Shown here piece after piece: positions 29,673-40,351 of a stretch of DNA of 64,000 nt (position 1 is its first letter; each line of letters begins with the position of its first letter). Below the pieces are notes generated by a model, which was given only the letters and a program-made list of their open reading frames with translations, was not told where the DNA came from and searched no databases. Position numbers and translations under genes: made by a program. Source of the DNA: Brenneria alni (GTDB lineage Bacteria; Pseudomonadota; Gammaproteobacteria; Enterobacterales; Enterobacteriaceae); NCBI RefSeq assembly GCF_003666245.1, contig NZ_MJLZ01000021.1, positions 1-64,000 on the forward strand, in the 5' to 3' direction.

Positions 29673-29712
29673 GGTCTAAGGCCCGTAACTTTGGGGTTAC
29701 GGGCCTTAGACC
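29673..29712. repeat. Perfect 17-bp inverted repeat
   Basis: GGTCTAAGGCCCGTAAC (29673-29689) is the exact complement of GTTACGGGCCTTAGACC (29696-29712) around a six-base loop. Neither side has a T-run, so it is not a textbook terminator, but it could stop or stabilise converging transcripts. Confidence 0.7.
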
Positions 29713-29716
29713 GTTA

Positions 29717-29959
29717 TCACACTTCCTCAATCACCATGACACACTGTCCGGCAGTGAGTTTGGCCGTGTACTGGCCTTTAAGGGTGTCGGGCAGGTTCAG
29801 ACGTTCGCTGGGCTGGACGGCATTAAGCAGCAGCAGGCTGACATTGGCGCTGCCCTCAATATCCGTGATGCGCAACTGCTGTCCCCGGCGGAGGACAAAA
29901 GAGGTATGCCCGCCGCCAGGGACGGTTTCTTCAGCTGCCCTGTGGGTAATATCAAGCAA
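29717..29959 (-). pseudogene. Remnant of a DUF1989 (urea carboxylase-associated / carboxyguanidine deiminase family) gene
   Basis: The frame matches the N-terminal part of DUF1989 proteins: ETVPGGGHTSFVLRRGQQLR, ITDIEGSANVSLLLLNA, then ERLNLPDTLKGQYTAKLTAG. The family normally continues for another 100 or more residues after this point, but here a stop follows after VMVIEEV. There is no ATG: the frame opens after a TGA at 29981-29983 and the first possible start is TTG 29959. It is therefore truncated at both ends and probably non-functional. Whole members of the family act in guanidine or urea nitrogen release. Confidence 0.65.
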
Positions 29960-30300
29960 TATATGTGCCAGTAAATAAACTCAATAAAAATAAACGTATG
30001 TGAAATATCAGGCCGAAAGCCATGAACTAAAATGGTGCGGTAACGCGTATTTATGCCCGAAAACCGTGCTGCTATTGCCATGACTTTTATTACCCCGCCA
30101 GGTCTGTTTATGAGACGCTGACTGGTCAGGTTATTTCGTCGCGGCTAACATCGGTATTCTTTGGTGATGTGGGTGAACGGTTATGTTATTACTAATCGGA
30201 TTTCCGGTTATGGCGCTCGCCAGCATGGGCTATCTTGCGTTGGATTCAACAACCCCGATCTTTAACCGACCGATCTTGATACAGATAGTAGGACAGGAAA
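29960..30300. other. Intergenic region before the TetR gene
   Basis: I see no further coding signature here. The ribosome site AGGA at 30290-30293 belongs to the TetR gene. The rest may contain its promoter, which I cannot define. Confidence 0.45.
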
Positions 30301-30960
30301 TTGATATTGAAACAGATGTCGACTGACGAATCGGCAAAAGGCCGTATCCGGCTGGATAACGAAGCGGTGATCCTGCTGGCGGCGGAGCATGTTTTCGCCC
30401 GTTTTGGTTTTAAAGGCGCCACTATGGCCTTGATCGCCGAAGAAGCGGAACTGCCTAAACCCAATGTTCACTACTATTTCGGCAACAAGCAGAACCTTTA
30501 TTTACGCGTACTGGATGGCATTTTGCATGACTGGCTGGCGCCGCTTAAGCATTTCCAACCGCAGGCCGATCCGCAGGCCGTCATTGAGCAATATGTGCGG
30601 CAAAAAATGGCGTTAACTTTTGAACGCCCACATGCCTCAAAGCTATTCGCCAACGAACTCCTGCAAGGCGCGCCGATGGTGCATGATCTCTTGCGTACGC
30701 AATTGCATGATTTGGTCGCCGGTAAGGCCGCAGTGGTGGACGGCTGGGTAGCGCAAGGATTGCTTCTGCCGTTGGACAGCAAACACTTTTTCTTCTCTAT
30801 CTGGGCTATCACCCAAACCTATGCTGATTTTGATATCCAGATTGCCGCCGTGCTCGGTGAGGACGCCAATGCGCCGGATGCGCGGCAGCGGGCGATCGAT
30901 CATGTTCTGACCAGCGTGTTCAGAATGTGCGGGTTGGATACGGGTGGCGTCATGACATAG
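30301..30960 (+). CDS. RutR-like TetR-family regulator
   Basis: This 219-residue regulator has an N-terminal helix-turn-helix (FARFGFKGATMALIAEEAEL then PKPNVHYYFGNKQNLY) and a C-terminal YcdC/RutR-type ligand domain (GILHDWLAPLKHF, FANELLQGAPMVHDLL, FSIWAITQTYADF). These blocks parallel E. coli RutR, the uracil- and thymine-responsive repressor of pyrimidine use. The start is uncertain: TTG 30301 has AGGA seven bases upstream, whereas ATG 30316 has none. It lies between the two pyrimidine operons, both of which carry RutR-box-like sites, so it is the likely repressor of both. Confidence 0.82.
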   Translation: MILKQMSTDESAKGRIRLDNEAVILLAAEHVFARFGFKGATMALIAEEAELPKPNVHYYFGNKQNLYLRVLDGILHDWLAPLKHFQPQADPQAVIEQYVRQKMALTFERPHASKLFANELLQGAPMVHDLLRTQLHDLVAGKAAVVDGWVAQGLLLPLDSKHFFFSIWAITQTYADFDIQIAAVLGEDANAPDARQRAIDHVLTSVFRMCGLDTGGVMT

Positions 30961-31264
30961 CGGCAAATTGGGCTAAGGCTGTTTTTACCCTCCATAGCTG
31001 TAGAAACCCGCACGTAACCAATCAGCATGATAAGTATTCCAGTAAGTCACCAGATTTGAGTATAGATGGAAGATGAATACTGGAATGAAAAAGTGTAAAC
31101 CCGCGCTGCGAGTTACCGGCTGATCATGAAAGTCGAGATGCACAGTCCATAAACGGTCGTTTAATGGACTTTATGAAAAGTGATTTTTATTGATTGCATG
31201 ATATTTAATCAATAGATTATCTTACTTGAAGTATGCGATGCCATTATAGATAAAGGAAACAGCT
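30961..31264. other. Intergenic region before the second ABC operon
   Basis: A near-perfect dyad lies at 31144-31170 (AGTCCATAAACG, then CGTTTAATGGACT, with one base offset). An AT-rich stretch at 31180-31240 could hold a promoter for the second importer. No sigma-54 pattern or RutR-box was found here. Confidence 0.45.
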
Positions 31265-32290
31265 ATGAGAGTTGTACTGAAGGGATTCCTGGCGGGTTTA
31301 TTACTGTTCGGTCTTCACGCCGTATCTTCTGCCTCGCCGCTGGAAAAGCCGCGGCTGACTATTGCAGTTGGGGGGAAAAGCGTTTTATACAATCTGCCTC
31401 TGACGATTGCAGAGCAGAAAGGCTATTTTAAAGAGGCCGGTTTACAGGTTGATATTGCGGATTTTGCAGGCGGTGGAAAAGCATTGCAGGCGCTGATTGG
31501 CGGGAGTGCTGATGTAGTCAGCGGAGCTTATGAGCATACAATTACCTTACAGAATAAAAATCAATACATTACCGCATTTATCATGACCGGACAGGCGCCG
31601 CAAATTGTTGTTGCCGTGTCACGAAAAACCATGCCGGATTATCATCAGATTAGCGATCTGAAAGGTAAAAGAATCGGGATAAGCGCACCTGGCTCCTCCA
31701 CCAATATGGTGGCAAATGTGGTGCTTGCCCAGGCGGGGCTAAAACCAGGTGACGTTTCCTTCATTGGTGTCGGCACCACCGCAGGCGCAGTGGACGCCCT
31801 GCGTTCCGGACGTATTGATGCCATCGCCAATACGGAACCGGTTATCTCTCTGCTTGAGAAAAGTAATGACATTATTATTGTCGCTGATACCCGAACCATA
31901 GCAGGCACAGAAGCTATTTTTGGTGGGCCAATGCCCGCCGGTTCGCTGTACGCCAAAGAGTCATTTCTGAAGAACAATCCAGCAACGGTTAAGGCATTAA
32001 CATCAGCGATGCTGAAAGCATTACGCTGGCTGAAAACTGCGTCCCCTGAAGAGGTCGCTGCTGTGGTGCCCGAAAATTATCTTCTCGGGGACCCGGCTCT
32101 TTATAAAATGGCTTTTACCAATATACGTCCTGCTATCTCCCAGGATGGTCTGTTTACGCTGGTAGCCACAAAAACAGCATTACATGCACTTTCGACGTTC
32201 GATCAGTCCATTCAGCCTGAGCGTATCGATCTCTCGCGGACATGGACTAATCGTTACGTGATTGAGGCACAACGCAATGAACAGAAATGA
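31265..32290 (+). CDS. NitT/TauT-family periplasmic binding protein
   Basis: This 341-residue receptor has a signal peptide ending near SSASP and a mature start RLTIAVGGKSVLYNLPL. It has the two-lobed NMT1-type fold, with ADFAGGGKALQALIGGSAD and GISAPGSSTNM that usually line the ligand site. The ligand is unknown; the family covers taurine, sulphonates, nitrate, riboflavin and aromatic acids. The gene overlaps the ATPase gene by 14 bases. Base composition is more AT-rich than the flanking pyrimidine genes, which suggests a separate origin. Confidence 0.85.
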   Translation: MRVVLKGFLAGLLLFGLHAVSSASPLEKPRLTIAVGGKSVLYNLPLTIAEQKGYFKEAGLQVDIADFAGGGKALQALIGGSADVVSGAYEHTITLQNKNQYITAFIMTGQAPQIVVAVSRKTMPDYHQISDLKGKRIGISAPGSSTNMVANVVLAQAGLKPGDVSFIGVGTTAGAVDALRSGRIDAIANTEPVISLLEKSNDIIIVADTRTIAGTEAIFGGPMPAGSLYAKESFLKNNPATVKALTSAMLKALRWLKTASPEEVAAVVPENYLLGDPALYKMAFTNIRPAISQDGLFTLVATKTALHALSTFDQSIQPERIDLSRTWTNRYVIEAQRNEQK

Positions 32291-33107
32291 CCCTTGTAGT
32301 GAGATGGCACTTCAACTGCACGCTGTTTCATATTGTTATGGTCAGTCTCGTTCAACGGCAGAAAGAACGGTACTGGCCGAAACCAACCTGAAGATTTCAG
32401 CCGGAGAGTTTGTCTCTGTGGTCGGGCCAACAGGGTGTGGCAAATCCACATTGTTGAAGCTTTGCGCTGGCCTGCTTACTCCTTCTTCTGGGCATATTAC
32501 GGTATTTGATAAACCGCAGGCCGGTATTAATTCATACGCAGGATATATGTTTCAGGATGAAGTGTTATTGCCCTGGCTGACTGTCCTGGAAAATGTTGTG
32601 CTGGGATTGCGTTACCGCGGGATGCCGAAGACTGAATCTGATTCGCTGGGCAGGTCGTGGTTAACCCGCGTGGGGTTAAGTGTTGTTGCAGATTATTATC
32701 CTGCGCAGCTGTCCGGAGGTATGCGTAAGCGCGTGGCTCTGGCGCAAACCTTGATTCTTGATCCTGACATTATCCTGATGGATGAACCATTTTCTTCGCT
32801 GGATATTCAAACCCGTCAGTTAATGGAAAATGAATTACTCGCACTCTGGGAAAAAAAGCGCAGTGCGGTACTGTTTATCACGCACGATCTGGACGAAGCC
32901 ATTGCCCTGGCTGATCGGGTTATTGTCCTTTCGGCAGGGCCAGGCACACATCCGATAGGCGAATTTTCAGTTCCCCTATCACGCCCACGTGATGTAACAG
33001 AAATTCGTACCCATCCAAAGTTTGTCGGGTTGCATAAAGATATCTGGAATGTACTTCGTGACGAAGTACTGAAAAGTTACCAACATAATTTATCCTATAA
33101 TGCGTAA
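32277..33107 (+). CDS. ABC importer ATPase of the second system
   Basis: This 276-residue ATPase has Walker A GPTGCGKSTLLKL, signature LSGGMRKRVALAQTL, Walker B IILMDEPFSSLD and the switch histidine in FITHDLDEA. ATG 32277 is preferred because GAGG lies about nine bases upstream; a TTG at 32262 would add five residues. It is coupled to the receptor gene (14-base overlap) and to the permease gene (8-base overlap). Confidence 0.88.
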   Translation: MNRNDPCSEMALQLHAVSYCYGQSRSTAERTVLAETNLKISAGEFVSVVGPTGCGKSTLLKLCAGLLTPSSGHITVFDKPQAGINSYAGYMFQDEVLLPWLTVLENVVLGLRYRGMPKTESDSLGRSWLTRVGLSVVADYYPAQLSGGMRKRVALAQTLILDPDIILMDEPFSSLDIQTRQLMENELLALWEKKRSAVLFITHDLDEAIALADRVIVLSAGPGTHPIGEFSVPLSRPRDVTEIRTHPKFVGLHKDIWNVLRDEVLKSYQHNLSYNA

Positions 33108-33936
33108 TAAAAATTCCGAAATAAAACCAGCCTGGCTTGTGCTGGGTAAATTGTCCGTATTCTTAAGTGCGCTTGCAGTTTGGGAAGTGGCATCGTGGGA
33201 GCCGCAGCTGGCGTTTTTCTTTGGTGATCCTCAACGTGTGGTGATCACCCTCTGGCAATGGTTTACTGAAGGTGAGGGGGTTCTGGATATTGTCTGGGGA
33301 GACCATGTTCTCTATTCGTTACATTTTCCGGCGCAAATTTATCCTCATCTCATTATTACACTCGCTGAAACCTTGTTGGCATTTTTTATTGGTACGGCGA
33401 TGGGAATGGCGGCGGGACTTTTTCTGGGTTTGAATCCGCTGTTGTCAGCAATTTTCTCACCTTATATCAAAGCATTAAACTCGTTACCGCGTGTGATCCT
33501 CGCCCCCATCTTTGCTATGTGGTTTGGCCTTGGTATCTGGTCAAAAGTGGCTTTCGCCATCACCCTGGTATTTTTTGTTGTCTTTTTTAACGTATGGCAG
33601 GGGGTTCGTGACGTTAACCCTGTTTTGCTGGACAATGTCCGTATGCTGGGAGCAAATAAACGCCAACAGCTAATGACGATTTACCTTCCATCAGCCACAT
33701 CATGGGTATTTTCAAGTTTGCACATGGCTATCGGCCTGGCTTTCGTCGGTTCAGTTGTGGGGGAGTATTTAGGCTCTTACCGGGGGATTGGATATTTAAT
33801 TCTTCAGGCCGAAGGAAGTTTTGATATAAACACCATTCTGGCCGGAACGTTGTTACTTACCCTGTTTGCTTTGTTATTAGACTCCGGGATTAGTATTATT
33901 GAGCGCTATACATTTAAATACAGACAAGTTAAATAA
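33100..33936 (+). CDS. ABC importer permease of the second system
   Basis: This 278-residue BPD_transp_1 membrane subunit has a first helix WLVLGKLSVFLSALAVWEV, later helices and the EAA-type loop VRMLGANKRQQLMTIYLPSA. There is only one permease gene, so the channel should be a homodimer, unlike the first importer. It ends the three-gene operon. Confidence 0.87.
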   Translation: MRNKNSEIKPAWLVLGKLSVFLSALAVWEVASWEPQLAFFFGDPQRVVITLWQWFTEGEGVLDIVWGDHVLYSLHFPAQIYPHLIITLAETLLAFFIGTAMGMAAGLFLGLNPLLSAIFSPYIKALNSLPRVILAPIFAMWFGLGIWSKVAFAITLVFFVVFFNVWQGVRDVNPVLLDNVRMLGANKRQQLMTIYLPSATSWVFSSLHMAIGLAFVGSVVGEYLGSYRGIGYLILQAEGSFDINTILAGTLLLTLFALLLDSGISIIERYTFKYRQVK

Positions 33937-34038
33937 TTTCATCGGGCGAACAACGTTTGCCAATGAAACTGTTTCTGATCATGAGTTTTTATTTGCAATT
34001 ATTGTGGGTTGGTGGAAATGAAATGCAGGTTTGATCAT

Positions 34039-34366
34039 TTATAAATGCCGGTCGCTATAATTATTATCTTTTAATCGATTGTGTTCTAAAGCACCACGGT
34101 TCTCTATGCCATAAACACGCGTTCCGTCCATTTCAAAACCCTCTGTTAACCGGATAAACGCGCCATATTCCTGCCAGAAATGCGGCTGGTCAATGGCAAT
34201 ATTATGGCCGAAATCATAATAAGGCAGCAGCCCCTGATAGCCGGGGGTTTTCGGCTAACCCAGTTGATCGTCCCGTTCGCCGTTTTTCCTCTCGATAAAC
34301 ACACTCGCCAGGCTGAATGAAATCCAGCCCCGGCATTCATTTCCGCAGTGCGGCGGAGACAGTCAC
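34039..34366 (-). pseudogene. Fragment of an unrecognised gene with an in-frame stop
   Basis: Read leftwards, one frame gives protein-like sequence from CGNECRGWISFSLASVFIE to a TAG, then resumes in the same frame as GYQGLLPYYDFGHNIAID and ends with a natural TAA at 34039-34041 after about 60 more residues. The composition (many aromatic and charged residues, FWQEYGAF, MDGTRVYGIENRG) is typical of a real protein C-terminus. No start codon or upstream body is present. I do not recognise the family. Confidence 0.45.
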
Positions 34367-34422
34367 TGAAGCCGCCCCATCAGCACAAAAATAGCGCACC
34401 GGATGAAACGAATAGCCTGATT

Positions 34423-34440
34423 TGCACCTCAATTGGTCAA
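34423..34440 (+). promoter_or_regulatory. Candidate NtrC-like site upstream of preT
   Basis: TGCACC (34423-34428) followed six bases later by GGTCAA gives a perfect left half and a partial right half of an NtrC site with one extra spacer base. It lies about 100-117 bases before the predicted start, a typical enhancer distance. The right half also matches half of a RutR box. Confidence 0.35.
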
Positions 34441-34513
34441 AGTTTGTTCTTATGGCTCAAGAGTTGTGTTGGTAATTTATTGTTTTTGTTTGAATTAATT
34501 ATTTTCATGAAAA

Positions 34514-34530
34514 TGGCACATAAATCGCAT
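34514..34530 (+). promoter_or_regulatory. Candidate sigma-54 (-24/-12) promoter of preT
   Basis: TGGCAC (34514-34519, exact -24 core) and TCGCAT (34525-34530) have the 12-base GG-to-GC offset of RpoN promoters. The start would be near 34540. Confidence 0.68.
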
Positions 34531-34546
34531 GGTTAGTTTGGAAAAC

Positions 34547-34562
34547 TTAACCATTTGGTCAA
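34547..34562 (+). promoter_or_regulatory. RutR-box-like operator 2
   Basis: TTAACCATTTGGTCAA differs from the RutR box TTGACCA-N2-TGGTCAA at one defined position only. It begins 19 bases after the -12 C, exactly as in the transport operon, and would lie at about +7 to +22. Confidence 0.7.
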
Positions 34563-34727
34563 GATTCTTTGGAAGGTGTGGCGCCACCGGACTTTCTCTT
34601 CATTCGATGTTAGCGGGAGAACCACTATGAGCCATCGACAGCAAGGCGATACGAACAGGCGGTTGCGCGGTTTACCGATGCTTTGCCTTCGTGACCGGGG
34701 TGTTAACCAACCAGAGGAGCGTACCGA

Positions 34728-36135
34728 ATGAAAACGTCACTACCGCCCGGCATTGATACGCCGGGTATTCAGGCCGGGCGATTGAGCGAGGCGGAGTACG
34801 CAGGCAACTTTAGCGACAGCGCCGCCCCGCTTGGCAAAATTCAGGCGGTGATTGAGGCGGAACGTTGCTACTACTGCTACGACGCGCCCTGTACCCGCTC
34901 ATGCCCGGCGGATATTGATGTACCGAGCTTTATTCACCGTATCGCTCAGGAAAATGTGCGCGGTGCGGCAGAGGCGATTCTGAGCGAAAACCTGCTGGGC
35001 GGCATGTGCGCCAGAGTGTGTCCGACCGAAACCTTGTGTGAACAGGCTTGCGTGCGTAATCAGCAGGACGGCAAGCCGGTACAAATCGGCCTGCTGCAAC
35101 GTTATGCCACCGACACTTATCTCTCCAGTCCGGGGCAGCCTTTATTTACCCGTGCGACATCCACCGGCAAAAAAGTAGCGGTGGTGGGGGCAGGCCCGGC
35201 GGGGTTAACGGTTGCTCATCGGCTGGCGCGGCACGGGCACCATGTGGTGGTGTTTGATGCCAGAGAAAAGCCGGGCGGGCTGAATGAATATGGTCTGGCG
35301 ACGTATAAAACCACCGATGATTTTGCCCAGCGTGAAATTGCCTGGCTGCTGTCGATTGGCGGCATTGAGTTACGCCTCAACCATCGTCTGGGACAGGAGA
35401 TCAGTCTGGATGCGCTGCGCACCAATTATGACGCGGTGTTCCTCGGTATGGGATTAGGCGGCGTCAATGCGTTGGGTATTGACGAAGTTCCGCTGGAAGG
35501 TGTGCGTGAAGCGGTTGATTTTATTGCTGAATTACGTCAGGCCGCCCATCCCGGCGAGGTGGCGATTGGCCGCAACGTGGTGGTGATTGGCGGGGGAATG
35601 ACCGCCGTCGACGCGGCGGTTCAGGCCAGAAAACTGGGCGCCCGTGAAGTCACCATGGTGTATCGCCGGGGTGAAGCGGATATGAAAGCCTCGGCGCATG
35701 AGCAGCAATGGGCGAAAGCCAATGGCGTTGCCCTCCGTTATTGGGCCGCTCCGCAGGCTATTCATGGTGAAAATAATCGCGTCACCAGCGTGTCGTTTAG
35801 GGTTATGCAGTTGCAGGCTGGGGCGCTTGTCGCTAGCGGGGAAACTTTCCGCTTACCGGCTGATATGGTGCTCAAGGCCATTGGTCAGACCTATGACGCC
35901 AGCCTGACCGGGGATTCGGTGGCGCTGAAAGGCGGGCGTATCGCCACCGATGACCACGGACGCACCTCGTTGGCGGGTGTCTGGGCCGGGGGCGACTGCT
36001 GCGCCGATGGTCTGGATTTAACAGTGGATGCGGTACGGCAGGGCAAAGCGGCGGCGGCGTCGATAGACGCGGTGCTGCGTCCTTTTGCCAACCAGTCTGT
36101 CAACCATAAACCTTCAACCACCGGGGAGTACTCAC

Positions 36136-36143
<8 letters not shown>
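34728..36143 (+). CDS. preT: Dihydropyrimidine dehydrogenase, NADH/FAD subunit PreT
   Basis: PreT (471 aa) takes electrons from NADH through FAD and iron-sulphur clusters and passes them to PreA, which reduces uracil or thymine. The N-terminal Fe-S domain carries CYYCYDAPCTRSCPADIDVP and a second cysteine set in CARVCPTETLCEQACVR. The FAD fold is VAVVGAGPAGLTVAHRLARH and the NAD fold NVVVIGGGMTAVDAAVQARK. The protein is longer than E. coli PreT (about 412). It is the first gene of the catabolic operon and overlaps preA by eight bases. Confidence 0.93.
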
Positions 36144-38929
<2,786 letters not shown>

Positions 38930-38986
38930 ACCGGACATACCCGAGAGTAAGCAGGCAACTTCACTCCACCCATGAGGAAATCTGTT

Positions 38987-40276
38987 ATGAATAGCCAAGT
39001 GTTATCCGCAACAAAAAATAAAACCGATATTACCGATTTGTGTATTGATGGCGATCGCCTGTGGCAGTCGCTGATGGAGCTGGCGGTAATCGGCGCTACG
39101 CCGAAAGGCGGCGTCTGTCGGCTGACCTTAACGGATCTGGATCGCCAGGGCCGCGATCTGGTGGTGAGCTGGGGAAAAGCCGCCGGGCTGTCGGTTGAGA
39201 TCGACAAAATCGGTAACGTGTTTATGCGCCGCCCCGGTCGGAACAATGCTTTGCCGCCGGTGGTGGCGGGCAGCCATATCGATACCCAGCCGACCGGCGG
39301 GAAATTTGACGGTAACTTTGGCGTGCTGTCGGCGCTGGAAGTGATCCGCACGTTGAACGATCATCAGATCGAAACCGATGCCCCGGTGGAAATGGTGTTC
39401 TGGACCAATGAAGAAGGGTCGCGTTTTGTGCCGGTAATGATGGGTTCCGGCGTGTTCGCCGGTATTTTCCCGCTGGAACACGCCTACGCCGCGCAGGATG
39501 TGGACGGCAAAAGCGTGAAGGATGAGCTGGAAAAAATCGGTTATGCCGGCCCGCAAACGCCGGGCGATCATCCGATTGGCGCTTACTTTGAAGCACATAT
39601 CGAACAGGGGCCGATTCTGGAAGATAGGAACGTCGAAATCGGCGTGGTGCAGGCGGTGCTCGGCATTCGCTGGTATGACTGCGTGGTCACCGGGATGGAG
39701 TCTCACGCCGGGCCGACGCCGATGGCGCTGCGCAAAGATGCGTTGCAGGTTTCCACCTGCATTATGCAGGAAGTGATCGCCATTGCCGACCGCTTTGCGC
39801 CGCATGGACGCGGCACCGTCGGTATGGTGCAGGTACACCCCAACAGCCGCAACGTGGTGCCGGGCAGTGTGAAGTTCTCTGTCGATTTGCGTAACCTCAC
39901 CGATGTGCTGGTGGATGAGATGGATGCGGCGCTGAAAGCGTATATCGCCATGCTGAGTGCGGAAACCGGGCTGGATATTCAACTGACGCAGGTCTCTCAC
40001 TATCCGGCCGCCCCGTTCCATCCCGACTGCAAGGAAGCGGTGCGCCGGGCGGCCAATACGCTGGGTTACTCCAGCATGGATATTGTTTCCGGCGCCGGGC
40101 ACGACGCGGTTTATGTGTCTGAACTGGCGCCCACGGGGATGATTTTTATTCCGTGTAAAGACGGCATCAGCCATAACGAGATAGAGTATTCATCACCGGA
40201 GCAGGTGACCGCCGGGGCGAATGTGTTGCTGCACGCGGTGATGGAAACCGCCGGTGTAGTGGGGCGCGGGGCGTGA
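38987..40276 (+). CDS. M20-family carbamoyl amidase, probable beta-ureidopropionase
   Basis: This 429-residue enzyme of the Zn-dependent N-carbamoylase / allantoate amidohydrolase family hydrolyses N-carbamoyl-beta-alanine to beta-alanine, CO2 and ammonia. The metal site is seen in GSHIDTQPTGGKFDGNFG, the catalytic NEEGSRF and EAHIEQGPILE, and a C-terminal histidine in SGAGHDAVY. ATG 38987 has GAGGA about nine bases upstream; 38972 would add five residues. It ends the four-gene operon. An L-N-carbamoylase role cannot be excluded from sequence alone. Confidence 0.9.
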   Translation: MNSQVLSATKNKTDITDLCIDGDRLWQSLMELAVIGATPKGGVCRLTLTDLDRQGRDLVVSWGKAAGLSVEIDKIGNVFMRRPGRNNALPPVVAGSHIDTQPTGGKFDGNFGVLSALEVIRTLNDHQIETDAPVEMVFWTNEEGSRFVPVMMGSGVFAGIFPLEHAYAAQDVDGKSVKDELEKIGYAGPQTPGDHPIGAYFEAHIEQGPILEDRNVEIGVVQAVLGIRWYDCVVTGMESHAGPTPMALRKDALQVSTCIMQEVIAIADRFAPHGRGTVGMVQVHPNSRNVVPGSVKFSVDLRNLTDVLVDEMDAALKAYIAMLSAETGLDIQLTQVSHYPAAPFHPDCKEAVRRAANTLGYSSMDIVSGAGHDAVYVSELAPTGMIFIPCKDGISHNEIEYSSPEQVTAGANVLLHAVMETAGVVGRGA

Positions 40277-40309
40277 TTTCAGTCGCTATGGTATGAAAAT
40301 CTGGGGCTA

Positions 40310-40334
40310 ATGCCGATCCTGAAACGATCGGCAT
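40310..40334. terminator. Hairpin between the amidase and lysE genes
   Basis: ATGCCGATC (40310-40318) pairs perfectly with GATCGGCAT (40326-40334). It sits between convergent genes. There is no long T-run, so its strength is uncertain. Confidence 0.55.
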
Positions 40335-40351
40335 CAGGACGCTCCGGGGAA

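Larger units (their letters stand above)
29258..29716. other. Intergenic region with repeat module and long palindrome
   Basis: No gene was found. The region holds a repeat module (29525-29615) related to the insert in the ERIC copy at 55.6 kb, and a perfect 17-base inverted repeat at 29673-29712. The open frames across it on the plus strand translate repeat DNA. Confidence 0.5.
33937..34727. other. Non-coding region with gene fragment and control sites of preT
   Basis: The first part is AT-rich. A decayed gene fragment lies at 34039-34366 on the minus strand. The last 300 bases hold the NtrC-like, sigma-54 and RutR-like sites of the catabolic operon. The frames at 34146-34340 and 34348-34536 have no protein signature. 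Confidence 0.55.

Noticed and set aside
29673-29712. Reading the 17-base palindrome as a simple terminator
   Set aside because: No T-run on either strand; kept as a repeat.
39128-40174. Long minus-strand frame (348 codons) opposite the carbamoyl amidase
   Set aside because: Antisense shadow of a gene with intact M20 metal motifs.
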